A program made the translations under genes and the position numbers. A DNA stretch of 64,000 nucleotides from Mactra quadrangularis (Eukaryota; Mollusca; Bivalvia; Venerida; Mactridae), in the NCBI GenBank assembly GCA_025267735.1, contig CM046304.1, positions 26,229,381 to 26,293,380 of the forward strand. The letters are read 5' to 3'. The notes below the pieces were generated by a model that ran no database searches, was not told where the DNA came from, and saw only the letters and a list, made by a program, of their open reading frames with translations. Shown here piece after piece: positions 12,822-26,025 of this stretch. Each line of letters starts with the position of its first letter. Within the stretch, counting starts at the first letter, position 1.

Positions 12822-13260
12822 CTGGACTCAGCACTAAAAGTCATCCCGTTGCCCCTGACTACCTATATTTTGGTTTTGGAAACCTGCCCTGCGTTCAGTT
12901 ACCGCGAACATTACAAAACGTTCCGTAACGATACATTTGGAACTCCTCGGCCATTCATTGCAATTAATCTCGGACATATTTAGACGCTATTTTGAAACTA
13001 CCGGTGTGAAGTAAACAAATATATGATCGTTTAGCCATTGAATGATGTTTCGTTTATAGTCCGTAAATTTTTAAACATCACTCATCGCCTTAACGATCGC
13101 ATATTTGTGTATTAGATTAGATTATTCGCAACGAATGGCCGAGGAGTTCCGAATGTATCGTTATGTAACATTTTGTAACGTTTAGTGTAATTGAACATGC
13201 TACTGTTACTGCTGGTAAACAATTAGTTTGGGCAAGTGAAACATATAGCTGGTTGTCCTA
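12822..13260. mobile_element. hAT-like MITE split by a later insertion
   Basis: Sequence at 12,822-12,890 and 13,201-13,260 matches, in order, the two halves of the intact 143-bp element at 55,362-55,504 (for example TTGCCCCTGAC and GGGCAAGTGAAACATATAGC). The two halves are separated by a palindromic MITE at 12,891-13,200, so this element was already present when the second one inserted. Confidence 0.6.
12891..13200. mobile_element. Long-TIR palindromic MITE, copy 1 (~310 bp)
   Basis: Extended inverted ends (about 80 bp) contain GTTACCGCGAAC, then TTTGGAACTCCTCGGCCATT, and the mirror image on the right (AATGGCCGAGGAGTTCCGAA). The centre has CTACCGGTGTGAAGTAAAC. It is closely related to the copy at 40,280-40,590 and is inserted inside another MITE. 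Confidence 0.85.
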
Positions 13261-13395
13261 TCAGACATTAATGTAGAGCCCAGACTTCATAGCTTCCTTC
13301 CATTTCACATTCTCTCTTCACAAAGTAACGAGAGAAGTACCAGCACTATACAAAATCATGTTTTTTTATATCACAGTTATTTGTTAATATGTTGT

Positions 13396-16300
13396 TCAAG
13401 TTTTTCTTGACATTCTTCTGGTTTGCCATGTCTCAAATTTGGTGTATGCTGTATTCAATAAATCTTGCATATGTCCAGTTAACTGAAATATACAAAAATA
13501 CAAGGTCAGCAAAAATAAATAGGATTGAATTAGGCATAGGAATTCTATAATATAATTTCAATAAACAGATATTCTGTAGACTGCTATTACAGGGCCAATT
13601 GCCTACGCATATCGCTAGGTATCGCTTTGTGCCCTGGTACCCCTCCTACAACAACAGGAATAAGTGTGTAATATCTAATTAAGGGTACCAAGGCGCAAAG
13701 CAATACATAGTGATATGATTAGGCAACTGGCACTAGGATCTCTAAACATTACACAAATGTTCACGTTTAGATGACCTTAGTATCAACTAATCAACATATA
13801 GACCAAACACTCAATGACAGGATTTTCCAAGTAATTTGACGGTGTGTGATATTCAAGGATCAGAAGATTTAGTCCTAAATATTATAATAACAAAAGTCAA
13901 CTGAATGTGACCCATACTGTGAGCTTGTCAGACATAAAATAAGACAGAATGCAAGTGGTGAGTTTTAGATCAGGTTTTAGTCAGATTGAATCAAACAATG
14001 AATTCACATTAGCATATGCAATAGCCAGAAATCATCACCTTATTTATTATAGCAAGAAAACTATATCGATTTCCAAATGCTAGGAGATGAGGAAATGCTT
14101 GAGTAAGAATAATCTGGCATACATAATTTAGTATACTAATAGTGCAGAGTAATAAAGTTGAAAGTAAAAAACCTATACATACATCTAAACTATAATGATT
14201 AGCTTGTAGCTTATCTTTCAATGGATTCAATTTTGCCATATTATATCTTTCTAATGTGGATTTCATTTTTACAACCTGTAAATAAATTCATATCCAATCA
14301 TATGTCTACATGTACTGCGTATTAAGAAAATATGAGATAAATAAAAAGTGTTCTCTGAAAAACAATATATCAATTGATATTTATGAGTTTATACAGTTTT
14401 TGTAAAATTTGTTGTAGAAAAAAGTTTTGTTGCGCCAACATTTAATAATAAGTACTTTAGTAACAGTTATTTAATAACGCATAAAAACCAGCACCTATGT
14501 TTTATTCTATGACAAAATATAAAAACAATGTAAATTATTTCAATACTAACATAAAAAATAAATAATTTGACAAAGTTTTATAAATGAGGATATGAATCAT
14601 GTATAAAGTGAAAACACATAAGCCTATAGACGTTAAAATAGAAATAAAATTCTCTTATACATTAATATAAGGTCACTATATTATGTTACTGTTTTCAAGC
14701 ATTGGACACCGTAAACTCACAGTGTAGAGGTGAAATATCTATTTGACTTTTTATACATTCAGAAAAAATTTAATCCAGCGAGATTATCTTAACCACTTAT
14801 GACTTGTAAAAATCAAGATCATAATTATTTTACCTTTTCTTCTAAAAATTTCGTAGATGCAGGAAAACATGACCAGAAATGTCTTAAAAGTTCACAGAGA
14901 GCATTATAATTTTGTTTTAATTCATTTTGAATATCTTCTGGTACCATTTCTGAAATTAATAAAATGTTTACAATATCTCCATGGTAACACAGTCATCAAA
15001 TGTGTCTCCAAATAGACTATACCTGGAATTCAAATATTTGGGTTTTCCCCTGAAGTACAAACAAACCTTTATCATAATGAAACCTATGTGTATATAGAAC
15101 AACTGGATTTATTCCTTATTTCATGCTTTTACGCAATGACGTGTAACAAACTATGTTTGTACCACCTGTGCATGGACGGAAAATCCACAAATTTGAGTTC
15201 TAAATTAGGTCTATTCCTTACCTCCTCTATTCGTTTTGATTTTACATCACTATTCCACGTCAGAATTATTGTATGAGATGAGCAGTTCAAATATTTTTTC
15301 CATATTGTCCCATTACTAAACATCTATCCCAAGTAAACTGCCATATTTTCAAGCTTCACATACTATGTTCTGACTGGTAATAACTACATACCACAGAATT
15401 TTCTGGCTCCCACTATTTGGAGGATTTTTTTAGGTAGGATTATGACAATCAGCAAAGTTTATCATTGAACTGCTGTGGTATACCATGATGGTATAACACA
15501 GAATTAGAATTCACAGTTTGGTTTATGGGTCAGACACTGAAGATGATGGTCATAATTAGAACATCAGCAAAGTCAAAATTATAAGACCTATGTCAATCTA
15601 ATGACCAGGGCAGCATATTATCAAACATCTTACGATAATTTAGCAATACATTATAGAAGAACTAAAATTGGTTATAATACAGACCCCAGATACTAAATAA
15701 ACGAAAGCGTACATTGAGTTAAATTCCTTTGAATATGATAACTTAAAATTTTTACTTAATATAATGATATGTTAAAACAGAAAATATATTTACGATTAAG
15801 TTGTTGTTGACTAGTTCCCTGCATTAAAGCTCCACCTGGTGACAATTCTCCAAGTATACTGACAGCTGTACTACCATGTAATACCTGTAACAGAAATTAT
15901 ACAACTTATTAGATATATTATTAATCATGATAATATTATATAATTAACAATCTGCAACAAAGACCACATTGGCTACTGAAAAATTATGCATTTTTTGATG
16001 ATTTTAAGTCCCTAATACTTAATTTTAGAAAATATTTCCATTTATTATTCCACTATCATGATCTTAAATTTTGATGATTCAAATGGCGGAAATTATTGTG
16101 TAATATATGAGCATGAGTAATTAGACTCAATGCAAACACTGATGATTGAGCAACTTTGATAGGTGAAATTTAATATAACAGGACACAGTAACAGTTTACA
16201 AAATTAGTGGGTGTCCGGTTGCCTTGGACAACTACTTTTTAGTTTGGGCAACCAACTATTTCTTTTGGGCAACCCAAATTCTACAAATAAGATAAAGGGC

Positions 16301-19300
16301 TTGCCCTTAATATGATCTGTTATGGCAACCACTTTCATATCCTAATTTTGCAGACTGCAGAGAGTATCATCACTTTGTAGTATTCAAATAATTTGAAAAC
16401 TGGTAAATTTATCATGGAAGCCGACTTTAGACCATAAAAACTTAAAATCTTTTTTTCAACATTGTGATGGTTACATTACTTACATGAGTGAGATCAGGGT
16501 TCCATGTATCTATTTCAGCAGATACACAATTAGTAGCAGCTATAAGATCTTCACTAGAAGTATATCTAGTTGATGTTAAAGGTGTAGGACCATGTAGATA
16601 TCTCTCCATACGTGATAAATGTAAGTTTATACCATCTTTATCATGTGTAGTCTCTAAATCCTCAAAGTAGAGTTTCTCTCGGATTCTAGCCTGTAATACA
16701 TTAATATCATACAGTAGTTTATACAAATCTATTTTATTATGATTGTTGAACTTCTTACAACTTAGATGATTCACTTCTCAAGTATGTTTCACTTTCGAAT
16801 TCACCTTCTGATCCCCCAGTATATATCTTGTAGGATAAAGTTTCTCGCTCAAGGAAACAATGGGGATAGGTTTTGAATGACATAAAAACCAATGTGAAAC
16901 TGGCAATCCAAACTTAGCTATCATCAAGTCAAAATATTACAGAGGGAAGCACACTCTTATCTTCAGTAGTAGTTCCAACCCTTTCTTGGATTCTAGCCTG
17001 TAGTACATAAAATCATACAGTCAAACTAGTAGCAATGAAGTAGATGTGTATCCAGTGGAATCATACTTAATTGAAGTTATATCCCTTAAATTCTTTTGTC
17101 AAAATTTTGTGTCATCTACAAGTTCATTCATTAATCTATATTTTATCTTTGCATTTAGCTATTTTATTTAAAAACTACAAAACAAAGCATCCTGAAGTCC
17201 CGAGCTATTCTCTACAAACAACCTCGAACATATTTAGACACCCTATTGGAACTACTTAGGCATCACATGACCAAACAAACTGCTTCATCTGGTGCTGAAG
17301 TAAACTAAGATATCAGTGGACAATATTTAGTCACTAACATAACAAAATGTTTACAAAACCTTGGGTGTCTATGCATTAACTGTTGAGTGTTTCGCTTGTG
17401 CTTCACCTGGTGTAAGTAGCCAACATGGGGGATCCCCAATAAATCTTTCCAAAATTATGACGAATAGTCCGTATACCACATGCAGAACAAAGCAGTTAGA
17501 CAATTCTATACACCACACTAAATTCAACTGTTTAAAGTATCATTAGACAAGGCAAATCAGATAAACTTGCAATCCTTGATAACAATGTGTGTAAATCAAT
17601 ATAAAAACAAGTAGAAGACCACTCATTGTTTTAGATCACTACAAACCTTTTTATGTGGAGGTTGATGAACATCATCTACTATACCATTTAGTTGTGAACT
17701 TTTAGATATACTTCCATTTACATTTGTATGATTGCCATTAGATGCACTGGTACCTGAATTATATAGTATTTGTGAATGACAAAATATCATAGGTTAGAGT
17801 TTAAATTCTGATTTAGAGGAATTGATCATAATTGTGAACAAGAATCAAAAGATCTATCAAACAATAAAGAATGCTTTCAAACATCAAATTCTGGTATCTT
17901 CATATTTATAAACTAGTTAAACTATTTAGGCTTCTCATGCAAACAAAGACAATAAGTTAAGTGCCAAACTTTGCAAGCCAACTACTTCCTAAAAGGGCCA
18001 TAATTCAGTTTAAACTCTATAGACATGGTCAAAGTTTCATGTAAATCCCATCAGTAGTTTCATAAAATTGTTGCACCTAAAATATACACCAAGTAGTGTT
18101 AGGCTGTAGAGTTCTACACACGTATATGATATACATCAAATACATGACTGATATATAGAGCCCTTTAGCTGACATACAACTGAGTAAGACAACTGGCTAG
18201 TAGAGCTAGAAACATAAACAATTGACATACCTGATGTAGATTGACTACCAGCATCCTGACAAGCTTTTAATACCATAGTAGAATGTTGATTAAATCTTCT
18301 AATCATTGTAAGATTAGCTGGTGTTATACTTCCTCTTTTATCTTCATTTACACCACCATAACCCTGAATATAATATAGTTTGTATAGTGTGGACCATATT
18401 GAAGATTGGTTTTAGCCAATTTATATGTTATCCACTTTCAATAAGGTGGTTATTATCATTATAGTCCGACAATATTAACCCTAACTTCACCTTTATGCAA
18501 GAATATATTAAACTCAGTATTTACTGTCTGTTTCTGTCTTAATTTGTAAACTGCACAATATATAAAGCTTTCAGCAAAATACATGTACTGAACAATCAAT
18601 TTAGTTTTCATAAGAATACATAGTTAGAAACTGTGCCACAATATTGCAGACATACGCATTTCCCCATTAAAGAATGAGTCCAAAATTAAAATACAATAAC
18701 ATGCCATGTTTACAAAATTTATTTATAGTCACATAGGTTTTTATAAACATGTGTATAATCATATACATGCATGTGGAAACTCACGATTTGATGTACTTGT
18801 AAGTGAAGCATGTAATTATTACGACAAGGTAGTTCAAGCTCAGGTTAATATTGTTGGCTCATATTTGAAATATTATCGTATAGTGTAAAATGAATAGCAA
18901 TGACATTGAATAAATAACTGTATGATAAAAAAAATATGATTTCATGAAACATTTTCTATAGTTTAGAAATTGTTAAAGGCATAGGTGCACAGATCTTGGT
19001 CAGTCCAGCTACAGCAAAAGGGATGTATGCCACAACAATACTGAATCAAAGTGCTAATAGCACTGTCTGACATGGGGCTTTGATAGAGCATAATTATACC
19101 ACATAATTATGCAGCAAGGAGTATTGATTCAAAGGAATTTCTCTTGCCTTTCCCTAAAGTTAGAATACTAAACTGGATTAGATATACTTTGATTGCACTA
19201 ACTGCATCAACTGTATGTATGTTTACAAGTAATGCAGACTATTTCAATAACATAAGTATTATACCTTTAATTGTGCATGCATGACCTAATGAAATATTCA

Positions 19301-22300
19301 GATTTGCTATAGTCTGCTACTAAACATACACAGAGAAACCCCATGTAAAAATGTGACAAAAAGTACCATACATTACAATACAATTACATCTTACCTCTTC
19401 AAGGTTACCATCTTTATGACCAGCTAAATTTAATAATGGATCGGAATTCTTCTTTTCTACTTCTAATTTTATTTCTAAAACAAAAAAAAACATACTAGGT
19501 TTAAAATATATATAAATATTACATGAATAATAAAACTTATAGAATAACAATAATAAAAAGATCTTACACCAAAGATGATGAATATTCTGTTTCTATCATG
19601 CTTAGTTCTGAGTTTAGTTGTAGGTATTATACACAAATATAAGGGGACATCATTTCTTCTCAAAGATAATGTAATTTATCATATAAGATGACATCATTTG
19701 ACAATGAAAATATAAGAACATGTTACATTTTTACCTTCTTCGTCTTTCTTAGCACAATCAGAGAATAAATCTTTGTTGCCAAGCGCTGTCCTATCTCTAT
19801 GGAAATAATGTGATTGAAAGAATCTTCTCCAGAAATCACTCTCAGACATTTCATGTGGTACATACTCTGCATGTTTCTTCTTTACTGTAAGTGTAGCAAT
19901 TGTTTTTATGTATTTAAACATTAGATTTACCCTGTTTATTGTTTAATTAATCAATATTATAATTATAGTGAAATTTTCATGAAAGGGTTGGAACTACATG
20001 TACTACTAAAGACATGTGTTTACTTCCACTAGAAATACTTCTGTTAAAGTTCTCTGGGCAGGTGTTGTCTCACAGTACTTATTTACACATGGGTGGAGTG
20101 GAACAACTGTAGGTAAATTTTTTGCTCAATAAAATTAGCAGTGTTCCTAGGGGGGATTGAATCTGGGACCTCTCAATCCCAAAGTGCGTGTTCTACCACT
20201 AAACCACTGCTTCTTGTTGCATTCAATCATCAATTTAAGCACATTTCCTTTATACAGAAAAACTAAAAACTAGAAACATGCATTTGAAACAGTTTTATCA
20301 AATATCAATTATTATAGGATACTAGAACAAGAGCTGTCAGAGAAGACAGCATGCTCGACTTAGTAAGTGTTTGTCACAGGAGATGTGGTTGATGATAAGG
20401 AACATACATATTTTAAAATTTTAAAATATAACCTTAACAAATTAAAATAAAAAAAAAATAAAAAAATAGAAAACTATAAGTTCAAGGGGGATAACTCTGA
20501 AAAAATGTATAAGGAGTTATGAATCTTGTCACATGAGATGTGGTTGATAATAGGGAACATATATCTAAAGTTTGAAGTCAATACCTGAAGAAATAAAACA
20601 GTTGCAGTAAAATAAACATTTTTTAAAGAAAACTCTAATTTCAAGGGGAGATAATTTTGAAAAAATATATTTGGAGTTATGAACCTTGTCACATGAGATG
20701 TGGTTGATAATAAGGAACATATATTTAAAGTTTAAAATCAATACCTAAAGAAATAAAACAGTTGCAGTAAAAACAAATATTTATTAAAGAAAACTCTAAG
20801 TTCAAGGGGAGATAATTCTGAAAAAAATGCATTCGGAGTTTTGGGCCATGTCAAATGAGATGTGGTTGATAAAAAGGAACATATATTTAAAGTTTGAAGT
20901 AAATATCTTAAGAAATAACAAAGATACAGAAGAAAGTATTTTACTGCACAAAAACTTTAATCTGTGCACAAAAACTTCAATCAGTTCAAGGGGAGATAAT
21001 TCTTAAAAAAATGTGTTTAGAGTTATGGACCTTGTCACATGAGATGTGGTTGATAGTAAGGAACATATATTTAAAGTTTGAAGTAAATATCTTAAGAAAT
21101 AACAAAGATATAGAAGAAAGTATTTTACTGCACAAAAACTTTAATCAGAAATGTGGACGCGGACGCCGGGGCGAGTAGGAGAGCTCTACATTACTTCGTA
21201 AAGTCGAGCTAAAAATGGAACAAAGACTATAAGTATACAAACCCATAGGATATGTTCTAAATATAGATTCTATAATATCTGCAGTAAGATTATATTTTAA
21301 TCCATTACAACCATCAGTCTCTGGTTTAATATCAGCCTGAAATAATCATACATTGTCATAGCTAGGTTATATATGTTAACATGTACATGTGTATGTATGG
21401 TTAATAGTTATATACATGTATGTTAAATTATATAAGTATATATTGTTTATACACCTGCATATTAAATGTTTGTATTGCCTATGGACAAATGACTTTTTTG
21501 CAATAAAATTATGTCTACATCTATGTATGGTTTAGTTTAACTCATTAATAATCAGTGATAAGTAATTATCCAAAGGTTAGCAGTGAATACCTCTAAATGC
21601 TTTCTTCATGCTACAAGATTCAAGATATCTTAGCAGAAATTGTGTTGCCATAGCAAATTGTTTAACAATGGAAAACATAAGCTGTTTGTTCTTGTCTACA
21701 AAAAGCTAAATTTGATGTAAAAAACAAATTATTTCAAATTATGAGAAGCATCAAATCAGAACCAAGTTCAAGATAAAAAAAAGAATAAAGAGACAAAAAC
21801 AAGAACACATCATTTCCAATACATCAAAGTTTACATTCTGGTCTATACAGTCACACTAGTCCAGAAGTAAAACACTTATATACTTATAATCATTTAAGAC
21901 TACAAAGACAAATATTTACAAAACTTACCAGAAATGCAGCAGAAACACCTGTGGTCTGTTTTTGTTCACTTTTCTCTTTGGCAGAATATTTCTAGAAATA
22001 ATTAAAATCACAAAAATAACATTTAAGGAAATAGATACAAAGAAATGATACAAACATTTTTTCACTGGATTTATGTAAGCAAAACTTCCATTTTAAAAGA
22101 AATTAGTCTTTTCAACGAATATTTGAAAACTTGATAAGAGATTTAATAATCATGTGCTTGATTCATTATCTAATAATAAAACTTGATATGAATCACATTT
22201 ATTTTAACATGATGATAATAAGACCCGCCTAAGGGTTTCCAAGCTTTCATGAACAAGTGTCACATATGAGAAGATTTTAGAATAACTTCAATAGCTTCTC

Positions 22301-23744
22301 AATAGATAAAATTAATGTTTAAATAATAATTATATTAAATAATTTTGTAATAAAATACATACAGGACCCTGAGTTGACCAGAATTCTTCAGCAGTAATAA
22401 CCTGACTGACAACAAGATCTTTATATAACTGAAATAATTCTGGATTATCTTGAAGAAGTCTGAAAATATATAATGCCAAGTAATAATATTGATCTATTTA
22501 AACTATGTGAACATTAAACATATGTATAAGGCCGTTTCTACTGCAGTCTCTAAATTTAGCATTTAAATGAAACATAGACTTACTCCAGAAAATTGTCCAC
22601 TTTACAAACTATTTTTTAAAGACAAAATTCTCTTATAAAAATACAAACAGTTCAGTTGACTACTATCTTTGGGCATCATCACTTAATATTAAAAACATTA
22701 AGTACCATCATATGAATCCAAGTAATCAACAATAATATATAAAATAATGGATTACAATTTAACACAAAAATCATTTTCATCCAGCTAGTATCTTTTTTTT
22801 ATTCAAATTTCTTACAAATGCATCTGAATAGACACTATAGTTCACCAAAATGAAACAAAAAAAATCTAATAATAACATTACCTGCTTTTCTCTTCAAGTT
22901 CACTACTTAATTTTCTTCTAAATTTTGGTAAAAGTTGTTGCAAAAGTTCTTTAACACTTTCTCTATCTCTCATCTGAGCTTCACGACCAGCTGGATTATT
23001 GAACTGGAATGTATTAGCACTACCATCATGCATAACTAATTGTAATTGTACTCTTTCTTTGGAGTCTGCTGAGATCTTCTGAGCTGTAAAAGTAAACAAT
23101 AAGTTTATATATTTTTTATGAACAGGAGATTGAAATACTTTAAGAGACAAATAACGGTAAGTAAACTTCATTAATATTCTTTAAGCTATAAGTAATTCCT
23201 ATTGCACAGACAGAACGGTTATTTGGTAGGTACTTTTCCACAAATGGGACAGTCTTGGCTGAACAATGGGGAGATAGATTTGACTATTATCATAAATTAC
23301 AAACTGTACTTTGAAGCATCTTAATCGAAGTCTAGAACTGAGAAGTCTACAAGCTAGCATATAAAAGTGGTATGTATGAGTCATTGAAGTAGTCTACACT
23401 GTATATTCTTCATACTTTTTGCTGTCTGAAGAACTTGATTGACTTCGACAGCTGCTAATTTTTGAAGACTTACTGAGATACAGCTACTTACAATCAGGTT
23501 CAATAAGACCAATAATAAAACAGATATTTTTCATTAAAAATCTTATTTGTTATAGTTATACATGTATTTGTATAAATATCATCTACATACCTTTAATATC
23601 AGAATAAGCATGACTGTAAGTGAAGCTTTGTTTACTAGACTGCATCCATGCTAGTCTTTCACTCATCATATATAACACACCATCTACTTTCTTGTTCTTA
23701 ACATGTTGGATATGTAACAATACTTCTTCTGAATGGTGCGACAT
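13396..23744 (-). CDS. GTF2H1: General transcription factor IIH subunit 1 (TFIIH core subunit p62)
   Basis: Fourteen coding exons on the minus strand: 23744-23591, 23083-22882, 22459-22363, 21991-21929, 21336-21243, 19884-19735, 19474-19395, 18363-18231, 17753-17647, 16690-16484, 15884-15794, 14949-14834, 14275-14183 and 13482-13396. All have GT/AG borders and consistent phases, giving 557 codons plus TGA (human p62 is 548). It starts [19 protein letters not shown], the N-terminal PH-like domain of p62, which binds TFIIE, XPC and activators. BSD-domain segments follow ([36 protein letters not shown]). The C-terminus has the conserved [10 protein letters not shown] and ends TRRMSRKT. p62 is a nuclear structural subunit of the TFIIH core, acting in RNA polymerase II initiation and nucleotide excision repair. 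The Ser/Asn-rich linker around exons 8-9 is poorly conserved, as in other species. An acceptor (TTTCAAG) 16 nt upstream of the ATG implies a separate, unlocated 5' UTR exon. Identity is very secure; exact borders are from inspection. Confidence 0.96.
13590..13736. mobile_element. MITE with CAGGGCCAATTGCC termini, ~147 bp
   Basis: Nearly the whole element is an inverted repeat. The left arm (CAGGGCCAATTGCCTA, then GCTTTGTGCCCTGGTACC) is mirrored in the right arm (GGTACCAAGGCGCAAAGC, then AGGCAACTGGCACTA). It lies just downstream of the GTF2H1 stop-codon exon, inside the last intron. Confidence 0.75.
16205..16362 (-). repeat. Dispersed repeat copy in GTF2H1 intron (partner at 62.25 kb)
   Basis: Read on the minus strand, the block around 16,322-16,362 (AAAATTAGGATATGAAAGTG) matches 62,262-62,290. 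The adjoining TTGTAGAATTTGGGTTGCC and AGTAGTTGTCC segments resemble the sequence at 62,330-62,375. This is a diverged, probably TIR-type repeat family. Confidence 0.55.
16983..17030. repeat. Small duplicated fragment of the GTF2H1 exon-10 acceptor region
   Basis: GGATTCTAGCCTGTA plus the adjoining intronic bases repeats the sequence at 16,681-16,720, which is the start of exon 10 and its 3' splice site. This copy has no continuing coding sequence, so it is a local partial duplication rather than an extra exon. Confidence 0.6.
17215..17310. mobile_element. Probable remnant of the long-TIR palindromic MITE
   Basis: CTCGAACATATTTAGACACC and CTGAAGTAAAC follow the order seen in the centre of the copies at 12,891 and 40,280 (CTCGGACATATTTAGACGCT, then GAAGTAAAC). 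The rest is too diverged to bound. Confidence 0.35.
18386..18462. repeat. Dispersed repeat with ATT-rich tail, copy 1
   Basis: The block starting TGGACCATATTGAAGATTGG, with TTTTAGCCAA and TTATCCACTTT, and ending in an AAT/ATT-rich tail matches 61,757-61,830 closely. The second copy ends in a long pure ATT microsatellite, so this looks like the 3' end of a retroelement family that terminates in short repeats. Confidence 0.65.
20095..20213 (-). mobile_element. tRNA-derived SINE (family C), minus orientation
   Basis: The minus strand reads CAGTGGTTTAGTGGTAGAAC (A-box-like), then GGTCCCAGATTCAATCCC (B-box-like). Similar copies are at 61,090-61,225 and 41,425-41,535. It lies in a GTF2H1 intron. 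Confidence 0.7.
20325..21215 (+). repeat. Bivalve-type dispersed element with internal ~140-160 bp tandem units
   Basis: It starts AGAACAAGAGCTGTCAGAGA and ends GGACGCCGGGGCGAGTAGG with CGTAAAGTCGAGCTA. Between are about five copies of a unit containing GAGATGTGGTTGATAATAAG and GGGGAGATAATTCTGAAAAA. An inverted, shorter copy is at 56,393-56,940. The paired TAGCTCGACTTT-like ends suggest a non-autonomous DNA element. It is intronic to GTF2H1. Confidence 0.75.
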
Positions 23745-23977
23745 TGTGATGTTTACAAAGCTTGAAATAAGACAGAATACTTGATATAATGTAAAAACTG
23801 ATGAAAATTTTTCGTACAAAACTTTGCTAGAATTGTATTAGGTTTTGGGTATGCCAATGTCATTGACAAGAAATTGGTGCAAAAACATGCAGTGCATATT
23901 GTTGTTTAAAAAATTCACCAACTGTGAACATGACCCAGTTTAAAGACAAATGAAATTATGTCTATTGTATTACTTTT

Positions 23978-24403
23978 ACAAGAGCAGTCCACGGACAGCT
24001 TGCTCAACAATTCGGGGGTATTTGTGTAAATGGCAGCAACAACCAATCAAAACTCTGGAGTTATGCAACTTGGAATTTGACCTTCATTCCTAACCCCATA
24101 GACATGTGTGAAGTTTCAAGTGAATCCCTTTAGTAGTTGCAAAGAAAAAATGATGCACCTAAAAACTTAACCATGAAATTTCAAAGTATATAAGGGCCAT
24201 AATTCAGTCTGAGTCCAAATTCATCCTAGAATTATGTAACTTGGTATTTGAACTCCGATGGTAAACTCGTAAACACAAATAATCATAAACATAAATTAAG
24301 TTTTAGGTGAATCCCTCTAGTACTTGCAAAGATATAAAAGATACAAAAATGTTGCACAGCTGAGTAGGATAGCCCCACTATTCTTCGAATAGTCGAGCTA
24401 ATG
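23978..24403 (+). repeat. Dispersed element related in ends to the 20.3-kb repeat
   Basis: It begins ACAAGAGCAGTCCACGGACA and ends TTCTTCGAATAGTCGAGCTA. Internal AGGGCCATAATTCAGT and the GTGAATCCC-(T)-TAGTAGTTGCAAAG stretch are also found in a fragment near 17,990-18,080 in a GTF2H1 intron. It lies just upstream of the GTF2H1 start exon. Confidence 0.6.
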
Positions 24404-24667
24404 AAGCTGAAAGTCCTGGATGAGTTGAATACAAAACATATCCTAATAAAGTTTTTAAAAAAATAAAAGAAGCTAAAATTCAGCTTTAAAAGAAACAAAA
24501 ACACATTTTAATGCCATTTAATGTGGGTTATGCAGAGTTGTCAACTTCCAGAGAGCCTCCAAATTCAAAATAGTATTCAAAGAGGGGATTCCCTAAACTC
24601 CAGCTAGTGCGCACCATTTATAGATCGTATTGATTTCTCCGATACAACATCATGTTACTAAACAGCC

Positions 24668-25193
24668 TAGTCCTATATATAAGACCCTCCGTAACTCATT
24701 TCACATTGGGACATTATTCTGTTACGGCAGGGTCTTATCGGCTTCCATATAGTTTGATGTAGCAAAACCTGCACAGATTTTAGTGCCACTTTAAACGAGC
24801 GTAATTCGTTATAATTACGCAATTTTCTTAACAAACTATATTAGAACGCTAGTATATACAATAATTAACCACATTATAATATGAGAATTACAATAAGTCA
24901 CCACAGAAAGTCTGGATTTTTGAGTTACGGAAACAATGGATTAATTCTACAAAATAAGGTTGGTTATTTTATATCTTATGTTATAATATGTTAGATAAAT
25001 GTGTCTTTTAGTGTTAGGAATAAGTAAATAAATAATATTTTAGGAAATTATTGAATTATGCTCGCTTTTGTCGCGCGAGGGAATCCTTGCGGATTTTGCT
25101 ACATCAACCTGTATGGAAGCCGATAAGACCCTACGTAACAGAAGCAATGTCCAAATGAAAAATAAGTTACGGAGGGTTTTATATATAGGACTA
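24668..25193. mobile_element. Mutator-like (MULE-type) non-autonomous element with 9-bp target duplication, copy 1
   Basis: The ends are long inverted repeats (about 85 bp): TAGTCCTATATATAAGACCC on the left, mirrored at 25,193. They share an inner GGGTCTTATCGGCTTCCATA block. The 9-mer TAAACAGCC flanks it exactly on both sides (24,659-24,667 and 25,194-25,202). Long TIRs with a 9-bp duplication are the hallmark of Mutator-like elements. The 526-bp element has no transposase. It sits between the divergent GTF2H1 and LMF2 genes. Confidence 0.85.
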
Positions 25194-25202
25194 TAAACAG
25201 CC

Positions 25203-26025
25203 TAGTTCAAGGCCTAATTAAATGAGTTCGATAAATAATAGTCAGTAACTAGAGTATCTCTAGTCTTGGAGTCTAGAATGTAGGGAGTTCCATTAATCTA
25301 GCTCAACCTATGGGGGGCTTAAGTTTTGTAATGCAGGTATTTTTCAATGATACCATATCATTCTATAGGTAGCTACTGCCAATAAACTATTTTATGAACA
25401 GAAGAGAATTTAATCTAATTTCAAACATTTACAATACCAGGTACACAAGAATGATTAAATTTCACACAAAATAATGAATGTCACTCATCTTGTTGCTACT
25501 GTTATTTGTAATTTTCAATAAGATTGTCTGGACAAACAACACCATCCGATTACTAGAACACTTTGATCAAATTTACTCATCTCTTAATGGTATGACAATC
25601 ATAGTGGGTTATAGATTGAAAACAAACATAGATATATAAAATTTGTTTTCCTTAAAACGAAGATGTGTCTTACCTTATTATACGCAAAGAAAATGTCAAT
25701 TTAAAGCAATTAGTTCAATTCCTTTCATGCAATTTACCGACGGTGCATGGTCATTACCTCCTGTGCAAAATGATCCTAGTACAAAAACACGTTTATGTTT
25801 ATATTAGCAATGACAGTTGTATTTGCAACAAAAATCATTCATTATGTTATGTAGTCAATCAATCTATTTCATGTAAAATGAAATGTGAGGCTATTTTTTA
25901 CTTCCAACAAGGATAGCAAAATTAGTGATCGTCACAATGTGTGATCCTGACGAGCGACACCGCCAAAGTCGAAATTAATTTTTGAACAGTTTCGCTTTCG
26001 GAACTTAATTAAAGAAATCGCAAGG
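25203..26025 (+). promoter_or_regulatory. Upstream region and probable 5' UTR/promoter of LMF2
   Basis: This is the sequence immediately before the LMF2 start codon. No TATA box at a convincing distance and no recognisable repeat was seen. The last ~100 bases (25,930-26,025) are less AT-rich than their surroundings (GATCCTGACGAGCGACACCG), as expected for a 5' UTR or proximal promoter. The transcription start is not determinable by eye. The small frame at 25,665-25,916 shows no recognisable protein. Confidence 0.35.

Noticed and set aside
13396..23744. GTF2H1 as a processed or decaying pseudogene
   Set aside because: Fourteen exons join in frame with no stops or frameshifts, and conserved motifs are intact to the natural C-terminus.
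25665..25916. 83-codon plus-strand frame upstream of LMF2
   Set aside because: No recognisable domain and not in phase with the LMF2 exons; treated as chance within the promoter/5' region.
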